Shown piece by piece: positions 1 to 11,800 of a DNA stretch of 64,000 nucleotides. The notes under the pieces are model-generated. The model had not been told where the DNA came from. It was given only the letters and a program-made list of their open reading frames with translations, and searched no databases. The stretch's first letter is position 1, and every line of letters starts with the position of its first letter. A program made the position numbers and the translations under genes. Origin of the DNA: Hymenochaete sp. R1 (taxonomy: Eukaryota; Basidiomycota; Agaricomycetes; Hymenochaetales; Hymenochaetaceae); assembly GCA_019400425.1 (NCBI GenBank), contig JAFREE010000006.1, positions 124,001-188,000 on the forward strand, read 5' to 3'.

Positions 1-1110
1 TCGCTTGGCACCAATGCTGAACGTAAGGACAAGGGCAAATTAAGACCCACGGCCGACAGCAACGACGAAGACCCCGCTTCTACCACAGCCAACGCTGACA
101 CTCAGACTGAGGCACCCCCAACACCACCCACGCCTGCTGCTGCTCTAGCCACGACCCTTCTTACTCGCTCTCTCCCCTTGCTCACTCATCCTTCCCTGTC
201 CATCCGTACACGCGTTCTCTCCCTCCTCACTTACGCTCTCCTTAGTCCTTCCCTCTCCTCGTTCTCGTCTCCGAGCTCGTACCTCCCACAAATCCATCGT
301 GCATGGCCATTCATTTTAAACCGTCTCAAGGAAGGGCTTTCCCCGACCTCACTCTCCTCTACAACGGTGGGGAATGAACAGGTCGTTTGCGCGGCTGCTT
401 CCCTCGTCGAAGCTCTCGTAAAAACACAAGGGGGCTTCGTAGGCCGAAAAGTGTGGGAGGATGTCTGGCCTATCTTCCGTTCTCTCCTCTCGGAACTTGA
501 TAAGAACGACAGAGAGAGCGCACTTGCTCGACGACCCCGTCCCGGTGCGAATGGCGTGACGGGCATAGGGACATCATCGCGCTATACTTTCTCACACCGA
601 CTCTACATCGCTATGATACGTACCATGACTGTCGTTTACTCACAATCCTATTCGAGAATACGAAAGATAAAGGGGAGGGACGATGGTGGAGAAATTCGTA
701 TACCTGACGACGTAACTTGGGACATCCTTCTGGCTTTTCGGCGATTCCTCTCGAGCTCGGCTCATGAGGAGCTGCAAGCTGCTGCCAGGGGGTTATATAT
801 CGCTATCGCTGGTGGCAGCTGCAGTGATCGCGAGGAGGGACGAAACATGGGCGGAGGAAACGTAGATGCGGTCTGGTTAGTACTGGTTTCGACGGGAGGG
901 GGTGCGAATGAGAGTGGAGATAGCGGTGATGAAGTCAGCGACGGTGAAAAGTATGCTAGTGGAGGCCGGAAATCTAGTGTCGCTGCCTCCGTTAGAGCTG
1001 AGACTGGTGTAAAGTGCCTCGAAGAACCACAATGGGATATTGGGCGGAACACTGATCTCATATTGATAGAAATCGAAGCCAGAGACCGAATGGATAAAAA
1101 GGCATTGTAA
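1..1110 (+). CDS. TTI1: TTI1-like protein, C-terminal part (5' truncated by window edge)
   Basis: The reading frame is open from base 1 to a TAA at 1108-1110 with no upstream start, so only the last 369 residues are present. An alanine- and proline-rich stretch is followed by helical HEAT-like repeats, including the segments LPQIHRAWPFILNRL and FVGRKVWEDVWPIFRSLL, which match the pattern of the C-terminal repeats of TTI1. In eukaryotes TTI1 works with TEL2 and TTI2 as an Hsp90 co-chaperone complex that stabilises PI3K-like kinases (TOR, ATM, ATR). The last ~80 residues are glycine- and serine-rich and poorly conserved. The gene is convergent with the dCMP deaminase gene, 256 bp away. The family call comes from the repeat pattern only, and another HEAT protein is possible. 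Confidence 0.7.
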   Translation, partial: SLGTNAERKDKGKLRPTADSNDEDPASTTANADTQTEAPPTPPTPAAALATTLLTRSLPLLTHPSLSIRTRVLSLLTYALLSPSLSSFSSPSSYLPQIHRAWPFILNRLKEGLSPTSLSSTTVGNEQVVCAAASLVEALVKTQGGFVGRKVWEDVWPIFRSLLSELDKNDRESALARRPRPGANGVTGIGTSSRYTFSHRLYIAMIRTMTVVYSQSYSRIRKIKGRDDGGEIRIPDDVTWDILLAFRRFLSSSAHEELQAAARGLYIAIAGGSCSDREEGRNMGGGNVDAVWLVLVSTGGGANESGDSGDEVSDGEKYASGGRKSSVAASVRAETGVKCLEEPQWDIGRNTDLILIEIEARDRMDKKAL

Positions 1111-1366
1111 TAATATATGTTGCTGGCAGTCTATGCATTGAAAACTTGTATGGTACACGAGTCGAGATCTGAAAGCAAGATTTTTTTGCACGAATGAGTG
1201 GGTTATCATAGAAATGAAATCAAGATGGAGGTTAGTAAACGGAAAGATACACGTAACAAAATGACAACAGATTACTACAACATGTCAGAGAGAGAATGAA
1301 CCCAGGTTTTTGAAAAGAAACCAATGAAATACTGAAAAAAAGATGGCCTAGTAGTCCTACTGCATT

Positions 1367-2983
1367 TCAGCCTGGCGGTGAGTACTGTCGTAATTTGACC
1401 CCCGCCATCTCAAACACACGCGCGGACGAAGCATCCCTGTCAGCAGTTATGTCAGTGATAGACCCATCGACACGGAGCGACAATCGCGAAAAAAAAGACG
1501 GGATATTCGTAGTGAAAAAGGGACAAACATCTTGTAGCTGAGGTTGTATACGACTTCCCTGACTCCATTCTGCACGATTTTGATCGTGCATTTCAAGCAA
1601 GGACACCTGATATTAACACATACCGTAGCATAAACAACCAATGCATTATGTCAATAGTTCCCGCCCAATAACTTCAAGAACACGCACGTATTGCAATAAA
1701 TTATTGCCCCTTGCCCTACCCTCTCCTTCCCAGCCTCCAGCAACGCATTTTCCTCGGCGTGGATACATAAACACTCTTCGAATCCTTCCTTGCTACCCAC
1801 TGAACCCTCGTTACACCGTCTGCATCCGCCTTCGTTGCAGTTTGGGACGCCATATGGTGTTCCGTTATATCCTGTCGAGATGATCTTACGGTCTCGGACG
1901 AGAATGGCGCCGACACGGCGTTTCATGCAGTTGGAGCGATGAGAAGCCAGGGAAGCAAGTTTCTGTTATAAAAATGAAGGATTGAGGTGCAAAATTCATG
2001 CCAAGAAAGTTCAGGAGAAATAATATACCATGAAGTAGGAATCCCATCCGGGTCTCAGTCGATCCATGTTCAACAAGTTGATGGACTCAAGATGGGTGAA
2101 CAGTCCGTCGAAGTCGGGGAATGCGTTGAGTACGTTAACGTGACATAGGTGATGGCTTGCAAACAGATACGATGAAGTTACTTGTTCAGAATTAGCTCCA
2201 AATACTAGCCGGTCATCTTCTTCGATGAATTGTTCTAATGAAAGAGGGTTCGCTTGCGTCTGAATCTGCAGCGGACCCACTGAGTCTGTATGGGTTGGTC
2301 TAGGAATCTCACAGCCGTCAGGTGTATTAGGTATCGATGGTGATGTCATAGATGAATGATGCGTTCGGCTACCCAAAAAATTTACGGTGTCACTAAGGAA
2401 CGTGAATTTACTTGCAGATAAAGGGGGTGGGGAAGACTTCTTAGCGTACACCATACTCCTATAACGCGCGAACCTCGCCATAACAGGTGCATCGACGTTC
2501 ACAAGGAGCACGCTCGGACGTTTCAAAAACATCTCGAGCACCGAGCGCGTCGTGATGTCTTCAGTCACGAAGTTTTCGCGCCAATGTCTGGTAATGTGAT
2601 CGAGGAGGCGTACGGGATCCGTGAAGCCGAGAGCTCCATCGAGGTCTGGTGGGAGCGCTGAGGGAGAGTGTGGGTCGGCTATGTTGGTAGTTGAGCTGGA
2701 CGTCTGTGAGAGTAATGAGAGTGGGCGCTTTGAAGTACCTCTGAGTTCTAAATTCACAATGCTTGTCGATGGGTCCCTTGGAAGCTGCGATTCAGGATAT
2801 GCATCCTCTGCCTACGAACGATAGAGTCAGAATGAATATCAAAGCGGCGAGAATGTTTATTACCGATTGTTTCAGTGATGGTGTTGTCATTACGAGCCGG
2901 ACATGCTTGAAATTCCGCTCGATGAGGAACTGCTTGACGGTCGACTTGCCCGCTGCTCGCGTACCGATAATCACAATGAACAT
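1367..2983 (-). CDS. DCD1: Deoxycytidylate (dCMP) deaminase, five exons, 441 aa
   Basis: Exons, read on the minus strand: 2983-2864, 2811-2029, 1962-1688, 1606-1529, 1436-1367. The join closes in frame at 441 residues. The C-terminal half is a zinc deaminase: GYNGTPYGVPNC, then HAEEN (zinc His and catalytic Glu near residues 368-370) and CPCLKC (two zinc Cys), ending GVKLRQYSPPG. It would convert dCMP to dUMP for dTTP synthesis. The N-terminus carries a P-loop-like GTRAAGKST, as in fungal Dcd1 proteins. Between the two lies about 260 residues, partly serine-rich and low in conservation, making the protein longer than the ~312 residues of yeast Dcd1. The start is the first ATG, directly before the P-loop. 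The deaminase family is near certain; exon 2 is the least constrained part. Confidence 0.93.
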
Positions 2984-3609
2984 CTTGCGAAGCGACCAAA
3001 TCAGACCAAATCAAGCTTCTGTTCAGGGCGTTTAATTGGTGAGAAGGGTTTGAAAAGAATATCAACGAAGAGCGACTCGGGCGACAAAGGCCAAGGTCGA
3101 CGTTGACTACTTTGCACTGGCGGCAAGCTAAGCTAAGCTTTAGCGCTAGCGAGAAATAACAAAGATCCTGGACACGCAAAGTCGCGTGACTGTGAGACGT
3201 TTTTACCGTATCCGTATCTATCATTCTAATTTTGTGTTTGAGTCGAATTGAACAGACAGAAAATTTAAACCAACTGTCTTCTTCCTCTCATAGGCGGACT
3301 CGTAACTTCGCAGCCTGGTATCATCTTCTTTAGCCCGTCGTCGTTGAAGCTCATCCACATCTGCACACTTTTTCGGAACTTATAAATGAGAAAAATAGAC
3401 ATGTTATTCTGAAACGCCTCAGTTATCCGCAACGAAAGACTCGAACGTGGTAAACTACGACTCTTCTATACTTGAAGTCGCGATAAAATCTACGAATTAG
3501 GCTAATTGAACCGTCAGTGACTCAGTAAGATCAGATCAGCTGTGAACAGATACGTTGACTCATGGGGTACACAAGGTACTGGAGAGCTTCAAACGCGCCG
3601 AGCGTGCTA

Positions 3610-4536
3610 CTACTTCGGAGCTGATGCTCTACTGGAAGACGCCTTGGGGATTCCTATTTCCGAGGAAACTTCGTCCTGCCACTTAATTGCTTCGAAGTGA
3701 GAACATGCCGCTTTGATAACATGATCCAGCCTTGAGTTTCCTATTACATCGTTCACTTGCTCTTGGCCGAGGGCCGAATACGGGGCTTCAGGAAGGGGTG
3801 TAGCAGAAGGAGACTGTGATAATGAATCGAGCACTTCCACACCAAGGATGACCAGGTAGTCTCTAATAGCCCGCGGATCCGCACTTGGGAACGTAGTCCT
3901 CAAGAACTCGGCTTCGCGATCATAGTCGAAACGGACGGTGGCCAAATCACTTGGATCAAATATCGTCTTCCAGATAGCCTTATGTACCTTTTTCTGCGCT
4001 GCATCGAGCTCACCGCCACTGCTCGCCTTGCAGTCAGAAAGAAATTCGGAATATCTCTTGGCCAGCAGAAAAGCACGCGCGTTCTTCAGTTTTATGACCC
4101 GTGCATCTAGATCGCGTTGTTCTTGTTCGATTTCTTGTATCCTAGCCTCCATCTGCCGGGACTTATGGGATTGTGGACGCAACAAGTCCAGCTGCACCGA
4201 TAGACCGATCTCGCGCATTTTAGTGTGATAAATGAAGCGACTGACAATTGTCTTCGAATTCGCACTGAGATACTCTGCCGAGTACTTTGCCGATGCATCC
4301 ACGAGAGCCGTCATGTCTTGCTCGATTGCAATGCCCTCTTCTATCTTTCCAGTTGGCATGTCCAATTCGCCGAATGCGTTGGAACCTGTGGGAATGTGAT
4401 CGGACCCATCAATTCCGCTGGAGCGGGCTACGGTCTTTGTCTTCTTTGGTTCGCGGGTCCCCTGCTGAGTGCTAGATCGGTCTGCTGCTTCGTCCTGACT
4501 TCTTCGGCGTTTCTGTGATCCTTGTTTAGACGACAT
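3610..4536 (-). CDS. Uncharacterised intronless nuclear-type protein, 308 aa
   Basis: A single uninterrupted frame from ATG 4536 to TAG 3610. I recognise no family. The N-terminus has two basic clusters, KRRRS (residues ~9-13) and KKTKT (31-35), a plausible bipartite nuclear localisation signal. Residues ~127-162 look like a coiled coil rich in E, Q, R and L. The C-terminal half is mixed helical without a recognisable motif, and the tail is Ser/Ala-rich. The layout (basic N-terminus, disordered linker, helical body, no introns) resembles the genes at 7301, 31472 and 33827, although I see no clear sequence identity in the body. It is divergent from POP3 with a 495 bp spacer. Codon use and an intact 308-codon frame support a real gene. 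Confidence 0.65.
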   Translation of the reverse strand: MSSKQGSQKRRRSQDEAADRSSTQQGTREPKKTKTVARSSGIDGSDHIPTGSNAFGELDMPTGKIEEGIAIEQDMTALVDASAKYSAEYLSANSKTIVSRFIYHTKMREIGLSVQLDLLRPQSHKSRQMEARIQEIEQEQRDLDARVIKLKNARAFLLAKRYSEFLSDCKASSGGELDAAQKKVHKAIWKTIFDPSDLATVRFDYDREAEFLRTTFPSADPRAIRDYLVILGVEVLDSLSQSPSATPLPEAPYSALGQEQVNDVIGNSRLDHVIKAACSHFEAIKWQDEVSSEIGIPKASSSRASAPK

Positions 4537-5031
4537 GATGGTTGGTGGTCAAAGAGGGGAGCTCGCTGTGGCGAGAGGAGCCTTGACTTTGCTCGGGTTT
4601 CTTCCAAAGTCGGGCTTGAAATCGAACGCAAAGTCTCGCGGGATTCCTGTCAATAGATTGAACAGGGCTCCTTTTCAGTTACGGGTCGAGAAACTTGCAG
4701 TTGATGAGTTAAAAAAAAGGTAAGAAGCTAACATCCAACAGAGAATCGATACAACATAACGGACTGACTGATAAACTGTGTGTGCATGATCCACCGATTA
4801 CACGCTGTAAGATACCAATTAAGAAGTCGAGTTAGTAATTATTCAATTAATAATGAATAATACTGTAAATGAGAGTCTTGAGAGCGAGAAGTTGAGCGTG
4901 TGCTCAATTCAGCTTACTTTCTGACCGACTCACCCGTGCATTCAACTGATACGTAGCGATATGAATGGTGACGGCCGCTCTTGACATGACATGTCTCGGT
5001 TCTTTACTTACCACCACGACGCGACGACGCC

Positions 5032-6172
5032 ATGGTCCAAGGCTCGAATAACCCACTAATCGTTCGCATTCACAGCAAACAGTCTCAGCGACGCTCGACA
5101 TCGGCGAATGCCAAAGCAAAGGGGAAAGAAAAAGAGAAGAGCAATATCGAAAGCAAGCTATGCTTCAAAAGCGTCTTGACAAACCCCTTCGACGTACGAT
5201 GGTGCGTAGACAATCTGCATAACATTCACAAAGATCATCATCCATCCGTACAGGCCAAACATCCCTTTAAACGTCCAGAATGCCATCCTCGCTCGAACTA
5301 TCGAACTCCTCCAGCCTATCGGGACCCGCTTCCTCTCTCGTCAACGGCGTGGACAGGACAAGCAAGCTGCACCAGTTGTCGATCCTCTTGAGAATGTCTC
5401 TGGCTTTCGTTTCGGTCTCAACTCGGTAGCGAAGCAGCTCGAGGCGCAGATAGACCATGCGCGAAAACAAATCTACTTTGAATCTGCTTCGAAGGCGTCC
5501 AACTCGCAAACGGCAGGACCCGATGAGACGACAACGACCCGCGGTGACCAAACACCTGATACGACGCTCGTTCTCGTCTGTCGACACGACATTTCACCAC
5601 CGCTTCTCATTCAGCATATCCCTTACCTCGTTGCTGGCTGCAACTCCAGTGTGACCGCTCACAATTCCATGCCGTTTGTCAAGCTCGTCCCATTACCAAA
5701 AGGCGCAGAAGAAGCTCTGGCCAAGGCTTGCGGTATCAAGCGTCTCTCTGTTATATCACTCAACGTGCGTCATTTTTTTTTTCAAAAATAAATCTTTCAT
5801 TCAATTCTTATGATGCAGGCAAAATTGACAAACGACCCCGTCCTTGAGCCATTAGTGTCGTCCATTCAACCCATCGTCGCCCCGTACCTTGTTGGTCTTC
5901 CCACTCTCAGCGCATGCATCACCCAACCAAGGAACACCCACAAAGAAAAGGCAGAGACATCATTGGCGTCTTTGAATCTTCATCCTCAAACACAATTGAA
6001 AGCTATACCAAAACGCCTCACACCGACACACGTCAAGCAGCTTCGGACAATAGCGCCAAAGGACATGCGTGCAGCTAAGGTCGCTCGTACGAAGGCTCGG
6101 GAAGCAGCGAAGGCTCGCCGGAAAGAGAGATGCGGAAAGAAAGCAGGCGAGAAGACTAACGGAGGGCCATGA
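5032..6172 (+). CDS. POP3: RNase P/MRP subunit POP3-like, three exons, 344 aa
   Basis: Exons 5032-5201, 5254-5764, 5819-6172. Splicing joins VLTNPFDVRW to PNIPLNVQNAIL, which recreates the N-terminal pattern of Pop3 proteins (FK.VL.NPF..W P.VP...Q). Pop3 is a small L7Ae-like protein subunit of RNase P and RNase MRP, which process pre-tRNA and pre-rRNA. The central region includes LVLVCRHDISPPLLIQHIPYL and FVKLVPLPKGAEEALAKACG, typical of the L7Ae-type fold. The last ~60 residues are strongly basic (Lys/Arg/Ala-rich), suiting RNA binding. The protein is longer than yeast Pop3 (~195 aa), mainly through a low-complexity segment and the basic tail. Both introns have GTGCGT donors. Confidence 0.8.
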
Positions 6173-7300
6173 CTCGGATGCTGGCAACAGATGCACGGAG
6201 GTCATCGTACGGTGTGTAATTGGACTTCATGCTCGTTCCTTCGCTGCAGCTAACCCGCCTTTCCGCAGATGGTCTCAAGAGTAATCCTCCTCTCTCGCAA
6301 AATTATCCCGTCAGTGAGACTGGTAGCGTTATCCCTATCCTATTTCCGATCGCACAGAGCAAACGCCCGCTTCATTATGCACCATTTATTACTAAGCGCT
6401 TCTTGACCTTGTTCAAACTAAGGTCCAGTTCGAGTTGCGTTGTCGCTGGCGACGCCATGATTACGTTCATTTATTCTTACGCTTTAGCGCAAACCAACTT
6501 TCCTCCGCATATGATGACCTGCAAGGCGTGCGAACGCATTGTCAGAACAAACGCAGAAAAGCCAATCATCCTGGCATCCTCAGTGATAACGCGACTCACC
6601 TCACCGAACTGATCATAAGCTACGCGCTGGCATCGGGATCCGTCGGATTGCTGGCTGAGAACCTTTGCTAGTGATCAAGATAGTGGCGACGCGCATACGC
6701 AACGTAACGTACGCGTCCATTTTCGCTTTTCTGCAAAAGCTCATTGTCGTACCCGATAAGACTTCCACAGAGCGAACGAGCGTTATTCCAAGGGGTACAT
6801 TGGGAAATATATGTAACCGTGAGTCGGAGCAAAATTATGTTAAATTAGTCAAATATACCACTTAGTCCGAACCATTGAAAATGCATTATTGCACTAGGGT
6901 CAAATGGGGAATCTCCGTCTGTCTGATGACAGCTGGAAATCCTATCTCGGCGACTTTGTGGGCCAGGATGAAGTGATACTTATTCTGAAGGCGAAGAGGC
7001 GTGATTGGTTTTTATTTTCATTCCGACCTTGCTTCGTAGCGATGCCTAACTTCGTAGTTGCCCTACTAGCGTGCTGCGCAATGCCGCACCATTTGCGGTA
7101 CTAGGATTGGTTAGATTCATATTCAACCACATAGCAAAGCAACTAACCCACGGCAATGACGCATTCAGCAAACTGACCCACGATCGGGAATGCGTTATTG
7201 AGCAAAGCCAGCGTGTGAATTTTTGACATGGCGGTCTATAAGAACTGTTGGTGTTCTCTTTCCTCCCTCTCCCTCCTTCACAACTCGGACTACAACTAAC
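6173..7300. other. Intergenic, no supported gene
   Basis: About 1.1 kb between POP3 and the 7301 gene. Short open frames occur (for example 6220-6612, +) but show no conserved motif, convincing splice pattern or composition like the neighbours. A TATA-like TCTATAAG lies at ~7233-7240, about 60 bp before ATG 7301. Confidence 0.5.
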
Positions 7301-8110
7301 ATGGCAGATTCATCAGGCAACAAGCGACCCCATTCTGAGTCACCACAATATGACAAGGGAAAGAAGGTGAAGCTCGATGACGATGTCCTGTTTACCCCGA
7401 GCGAGTTCCCTGAGCTTCAAGATCTAGAGAAAAGCATCAATCAGGGCGTGCTCGACGCCTTTGATTCCCAGGATAAGGAAGAACTGCGTGGAAACGTGGT
7501 ACCCGAGTCCTTGCAGAGTTTATACGAAAGTTATCAAGCGAAAGTCAGGATCATTCCCCCTTCTGAACGCCCTAGCGAGTTGATGACCGCCTTCTGGAAT
7601 GTTCGATGCCTCGCAATGTTCGGAAAAATCGTCAATCGCCTTCTGTATCTGAGGCACTTGACCAAATCGGGAGCCCATGAAAGTACTGCTCAACTTACTC
7701 TCCTTGAGACATTTTGCAGGGAAGACTTTTCAGGCTGTAAAAAGGAGCCTCAGTTCTACAAACGAATCGTTGCTGAATGGGTCGCTGGCAACGACGAGTA
7801 TCTTCGCGGCATTGGCACGACGCCTGAGAGTGCGCAGGCTCTTCTGATGAATCCCTTTGTGAAGGGAAATCTACTCCCCGGCACCTGGGTGGAAGAGTCG
7901 TCTTGGAAGACGACCATCATTGGAAATACAAATCTTCCTATTTACATTCGCCTTTGGCTAGCGTATGAAGAAGTCCTATATCTCTCCGGAGGCAAGGGCT
8001 CGGGAAAACCCAAGGCGAATAGTGCGAACAAGGATGGTCGCGGTCGACCACGAAATTCTACCGGTGGTGGCAGCGGCAAGTCTGGGGGCACATCTACCCA
8101 AGGTGCATGA
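7301..8110 (+). CDS. Uncharacterised intronless protein with c-Myc-type NLS and RGRPR motif, 269 aa
   Basis: The frame is open upstream of 7301, but the first ATG is at 7301 (ACTAACATGG context, a pyrimidine-rich leader and a TATA-like box ~60 bp upstream), so I take that start. The N-terminus reads NKRPHSESPQYDKGKKVKLD, with a KKVKLD cluster like the c-Myc nuclear signal. The body is helical, with LYESYQAKVRIIP and LPIYIRLWLAYEEVL. The C-terminus is Gly/Ser-rich and contains DGRGRPRN, an AT-hook-like core (RGRP). I recognise no family. The N-terminal design matches the tandem paralogues at 31.5-34.9 kb, where KRIKLIN and KRVKLIN fill the same place. A nuclear or chromatin role is inference only. 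Confidence 0.65.
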   Translation: MADSSGNKRPHSESPQYDKGKKVKLDDDVLFTPSEFPELQDLEKSINQGVLDAFDSQDKEELRGNVVPESLQSLYESYQAKVRIIPPSERPSELMTAFWNVRCLAMFGKIVNRLLYLRHLTKSGAHESTAQLTLLETFCREDFSGCKKEPQFYKRIVAEWVAGNDEYLRGIGTTPESAQALLMNPFVKGNLLPGTWVEESSWKTTIIGNTNLPIYIRLWLAYEEVLYLSGGKGSGKPKANSANKDGRGRPRNSTGGGSGKSGGTSTQGA

Positions 8111-8807
8111 GAACGGATATAACCTTGTCTTCCGTACCCTGACCTTGTAGATAAATAATTTTGGCCTCGATACTGTCAATGAGATGGTTCGATAGTAATA
8201 ATAGACATGGCTGCAAATACTAGTGATTGGATATACACAAGTGGAATCTTAGTGGACAGTAAAAGAAAGCAAGAGAGATGGTCTATAGAAGGGTGAGAGA
8301 GCAAATGTTACTGATCACTCTAGTACTTTCAAGTTGAACCACTTTCATCCCAGTACTTCCGACATATTTGCATTTCACCTTAAATAGCGTTCCTTATCCG
8401 TTTTTCTTCTTGGCATTGAAGAGCTCAGAGCTGAGCCTTTCTAAGTTCAACGGCGTGCCAGTGGCAACTCCGAGTCAGTATCATATCATTATACAGCACT
8501 ACTTCTACTGTTCCTCGTGTACAATTTTACTCTGACTCAGAAGCGAGCAGCAATTTGCGGTTGTTCGTGTTCGACCCTTTTTTTTGACGAACAACTGGGC
8601 CGGAAAAAGTAATTGCTTATTGCCCCGCTTCAAGTATGACCTGGAGTTTCCTCGTCAACTCCGTGTTTGCTCAATGCTACGGGTATTTAGCGGATTGGCG
8701 ACAAATAACGATACCGTGAAGGGTAGTGACATGCCAAAGCAAGGGACGAAATATACATGTACATGTACATACGCATATACGATATAAATAAAGGAAATTT
8801 GTGGAAA
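8111..8807. other. Convergent 3' regions, no gene seen
   Basis: Spacer between the tail-to-tail 7301 gene and the NLR gene. AT-rich, with a short (TACATG)n-like stretch near 8753-8768 and a poly-T run near 8578. Nothing coding is supported. Confidence 0.5.
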
Positions 8808-11800
8808 TCACGAAGCCCATATTTGAGACCAGTCGCTCCCATGATATAGCTTACTCCAGTCGATTCGTACTGGGTGGTCTTCGTCTTTCATCGAGATACA
8901 CTGCAGACTCATGTCCAATATTGCATTGCGATACTGTCCGGGTACCCACAGTAACAACTCCCCTGTCGTCGATCGGATCCACCCGTCTTCTGACATGCTC
9001 GTAGGGATTTGGTCGGGACCTATCACTTCGCATCCGCTCACAGACAAGTTCGGCTCCCAAAAGAATGATTGCGAATCCCACACGCGAATAGTTTTATCGT
9101 CACCACCGGTGACGATCCGAGAGCCGTCGGACGAAACGGACATGGTTCGAATCAAATAAGTATGGCGGCTTAACACACGTCCTAATGGATCGCCATTGTA
9201 TGGATCGAACGCTCGAATAGTAAGATCACTTGGCTGCGATGTCGAAAAAATGCGTTTGCTATCTGGTGAAAAAGAGATAGAAGCAAGACCAGCAGGCCGC
9301 TCGCAGAGAAGCCGCCTTTCTTGAACATCCCATACTTGTATACGCTCGTCCCGAAAACCAACAGCAAAAAGTTTCTGGTCGGGAGAAAAGGCGGTGCGTG
9401 AGACCCTAGACATCGAATCGAACATGGTAAGCTCCATAAAGGGCTCTCCTGATGTTTCACCGGAGTTGAGATTCCATAAACGTATTTTGTCATCGTCTGA
9501 AGCAAACACGATGATTGAATCGTCCGCAAAAAATGACACCAGTTTAATGCTACCGGCGAGTCCTTGTAGAGACCCCATCATACGGGTGCAAGAAGTGGTG
9601 TTCCAGATCGTTACTGTCGAGTCCTCGTTTCCAGCCACGAATTTCGTTCCGTCGCGCGAGAATGCGACACATGTAACTCCTTTGCGTTCCCAGATACTAT
9701 CTCGTGCATCTGCGTGCCACAATCGCGAGACCATCGCTCGATCTGTGTATCTAACTGCAATGTATCTCCAATCAGGTGAAAAGGAGGCGAAAGAAAACGA
9801 GTCAGAGGTTGAATGTTCTAATTTGAATCCATCTATGTGATTGCCAGAATGGGAATCCCATATTTGAATGTTTCCATCCATGCAAAAAGACATGATACGG
9901 TCTCCATCTGGAGAAAATGTCACACACATGACTGCATTCGTTGGACCAATTCGATGTGGATGAACTAAGCCCCCTTGAAAGATGTCGAGTACTTTGATAC
10001 TAATACCGTCCGTCGAGATGAGCCTGGTACTGTCTGAGGAAAAAAGCACCTGGTGGCTGCGAAACTCATGACGAGCCACCAGAGACAGCGTCAAGCTGTT
10101 CCATATACAGATGCAAGTTTCGCTTCCCGATGCGATATACTGTTCGTCCGGAGAGAGTGTTACGGATCGGACGCCTTTGCCAGCATCCAGTGGCTCGCCA
10201 ACTCCCCTACCTTTTACGCTGTCCCACACACGCACCGCCTCATCTTCCGCGATGAAGACGACCAGAGAAACAGTCGAAGAGAACGCGATACCGGCACCAA
10301 AGGAAGTTTGGTAGGCAACGGGAAAACACATCTCCAGTTTGCCAGACTGGACATTCCAGACGCGGACAGTTCCATCTCGCGATGTAGATGTAAGACATCT
10401 GCCCTCAAAGGAGAATATCACGGATAGTACGACATTTGTATGGCCCACGAGTTCTAAAGTGCACGTTTTTGTAACCAGATCCCACAATCTAATTGTTTCG
10501 TCACTTGAACCTGAGGCTAGCAGATGTCCTCCAGGTGCAAAGGCAAGAGTTCGAATACCATCGGAGTGCCCGAGCAACGGACAGTTGCAAGGAAGATGTG
10601 TTTCGGCGTCCCATAAAAAAATGGAAGGATCGCGGAGAGAACCTGAGGCCAACATTTGGCCATCAGGAGAAAATGCAATGGCATTGATCTCACTATCATG
10701 CGTCTCGATCCTTTTACCAACTTGTGTACCCAATTGTAGATCCCAAAAGACGATGTCACCTTCATCAAAATAAGAAACGGCATACCTGCCGTGAGGCGAA
10801 ACGGTTAAACCACTCGTCCATAAGCCAGTGAATATATCCAGTATAAAAGGAGAAGAATGATTGATGGGACGAGAGAGCACACTTGAACGGATGAAATCGA
10901 CTTTTCGTCCACCCCAGATTGAGCCTTGAGGAAACCACGCCAAAGCAGATATATAAAGATGGGGGGTACTGAAGGAAATAGGGGCGAATGAACGGTCCAG
11001 GAAGAGTCTAACCTCGGACGCCAAAACGATTACTTCATTCCCGGAAGTATCAGCCTTTATCTCAGTCAGACTATCGTACATTCTAAAACAATCATGGACA
11101 TACCTTTGGACCCGAACTCACTTTTACTAGTTTCTGTCTCGCGGTTTGCAAAATGCCGAGGAGACTCATGGCTTCGAGCCAAAATAATGCAAGGGGGGTG
11201 CCTAGCAATTGTTGTACCATGGCTATCGTTCTCGTATCCTGAACGCCTGCGGGGTTCGATTGAAGGTGATTCACCCAATATTCGCAGCTGTAACGAAGTT
11301 CCGGGGAGATATTCTGCAAAATGCGTTCGTCGAGATCGGATACCTCGCTGTTTGGGATGCCCGACGTATTAAGGTTACAGATGTTGAATTTCAGACCTGA
11401 AGGTACAGCTTTCTGGCGTTTGGCATTACGGGTGCCTTTCTCCATGATTTCGAGACATCCTATTGTCACGTTTGATTGCAGAACGGAAGGATCTGTGAAA
11501 TAATCTTGACACCGTGACTTCCTTGACAAGAAGTCGAGGAACGAAATATGATAAACACGAACGAGGCCATCACGACCTATGACCAGCACTGGCAAAAGAT
11601 TCTTGAATACTGTTTCGAATTCCCTTTCTAACACTAGAAGTGACGGTGGAAGAAATGCATAGATGGCGGTAACGGGAAGGAGTGCGTTGGAAGACGTGAT
11701 GAGGATGAAGCCTACAATAAATCGTACGATATCTTTCCCGGTTTTTGTTGAACCCGACGCGTTCTCCAGTACAGCCCGATATATGTTATCCAGAGCGGCT

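Noticed and set aside
6220..6612. 130-residue plus-strand frame downstream of POP3
   Set aside because: No motif, no splice continuation, and a second overlapping frame of similar quality; probably chance.
7223..7300. Upstream extension of the 7301 gene
   Set aside because: No ATG in the extension; it includes the TATA-like element and a pyrimidine-rich leader.
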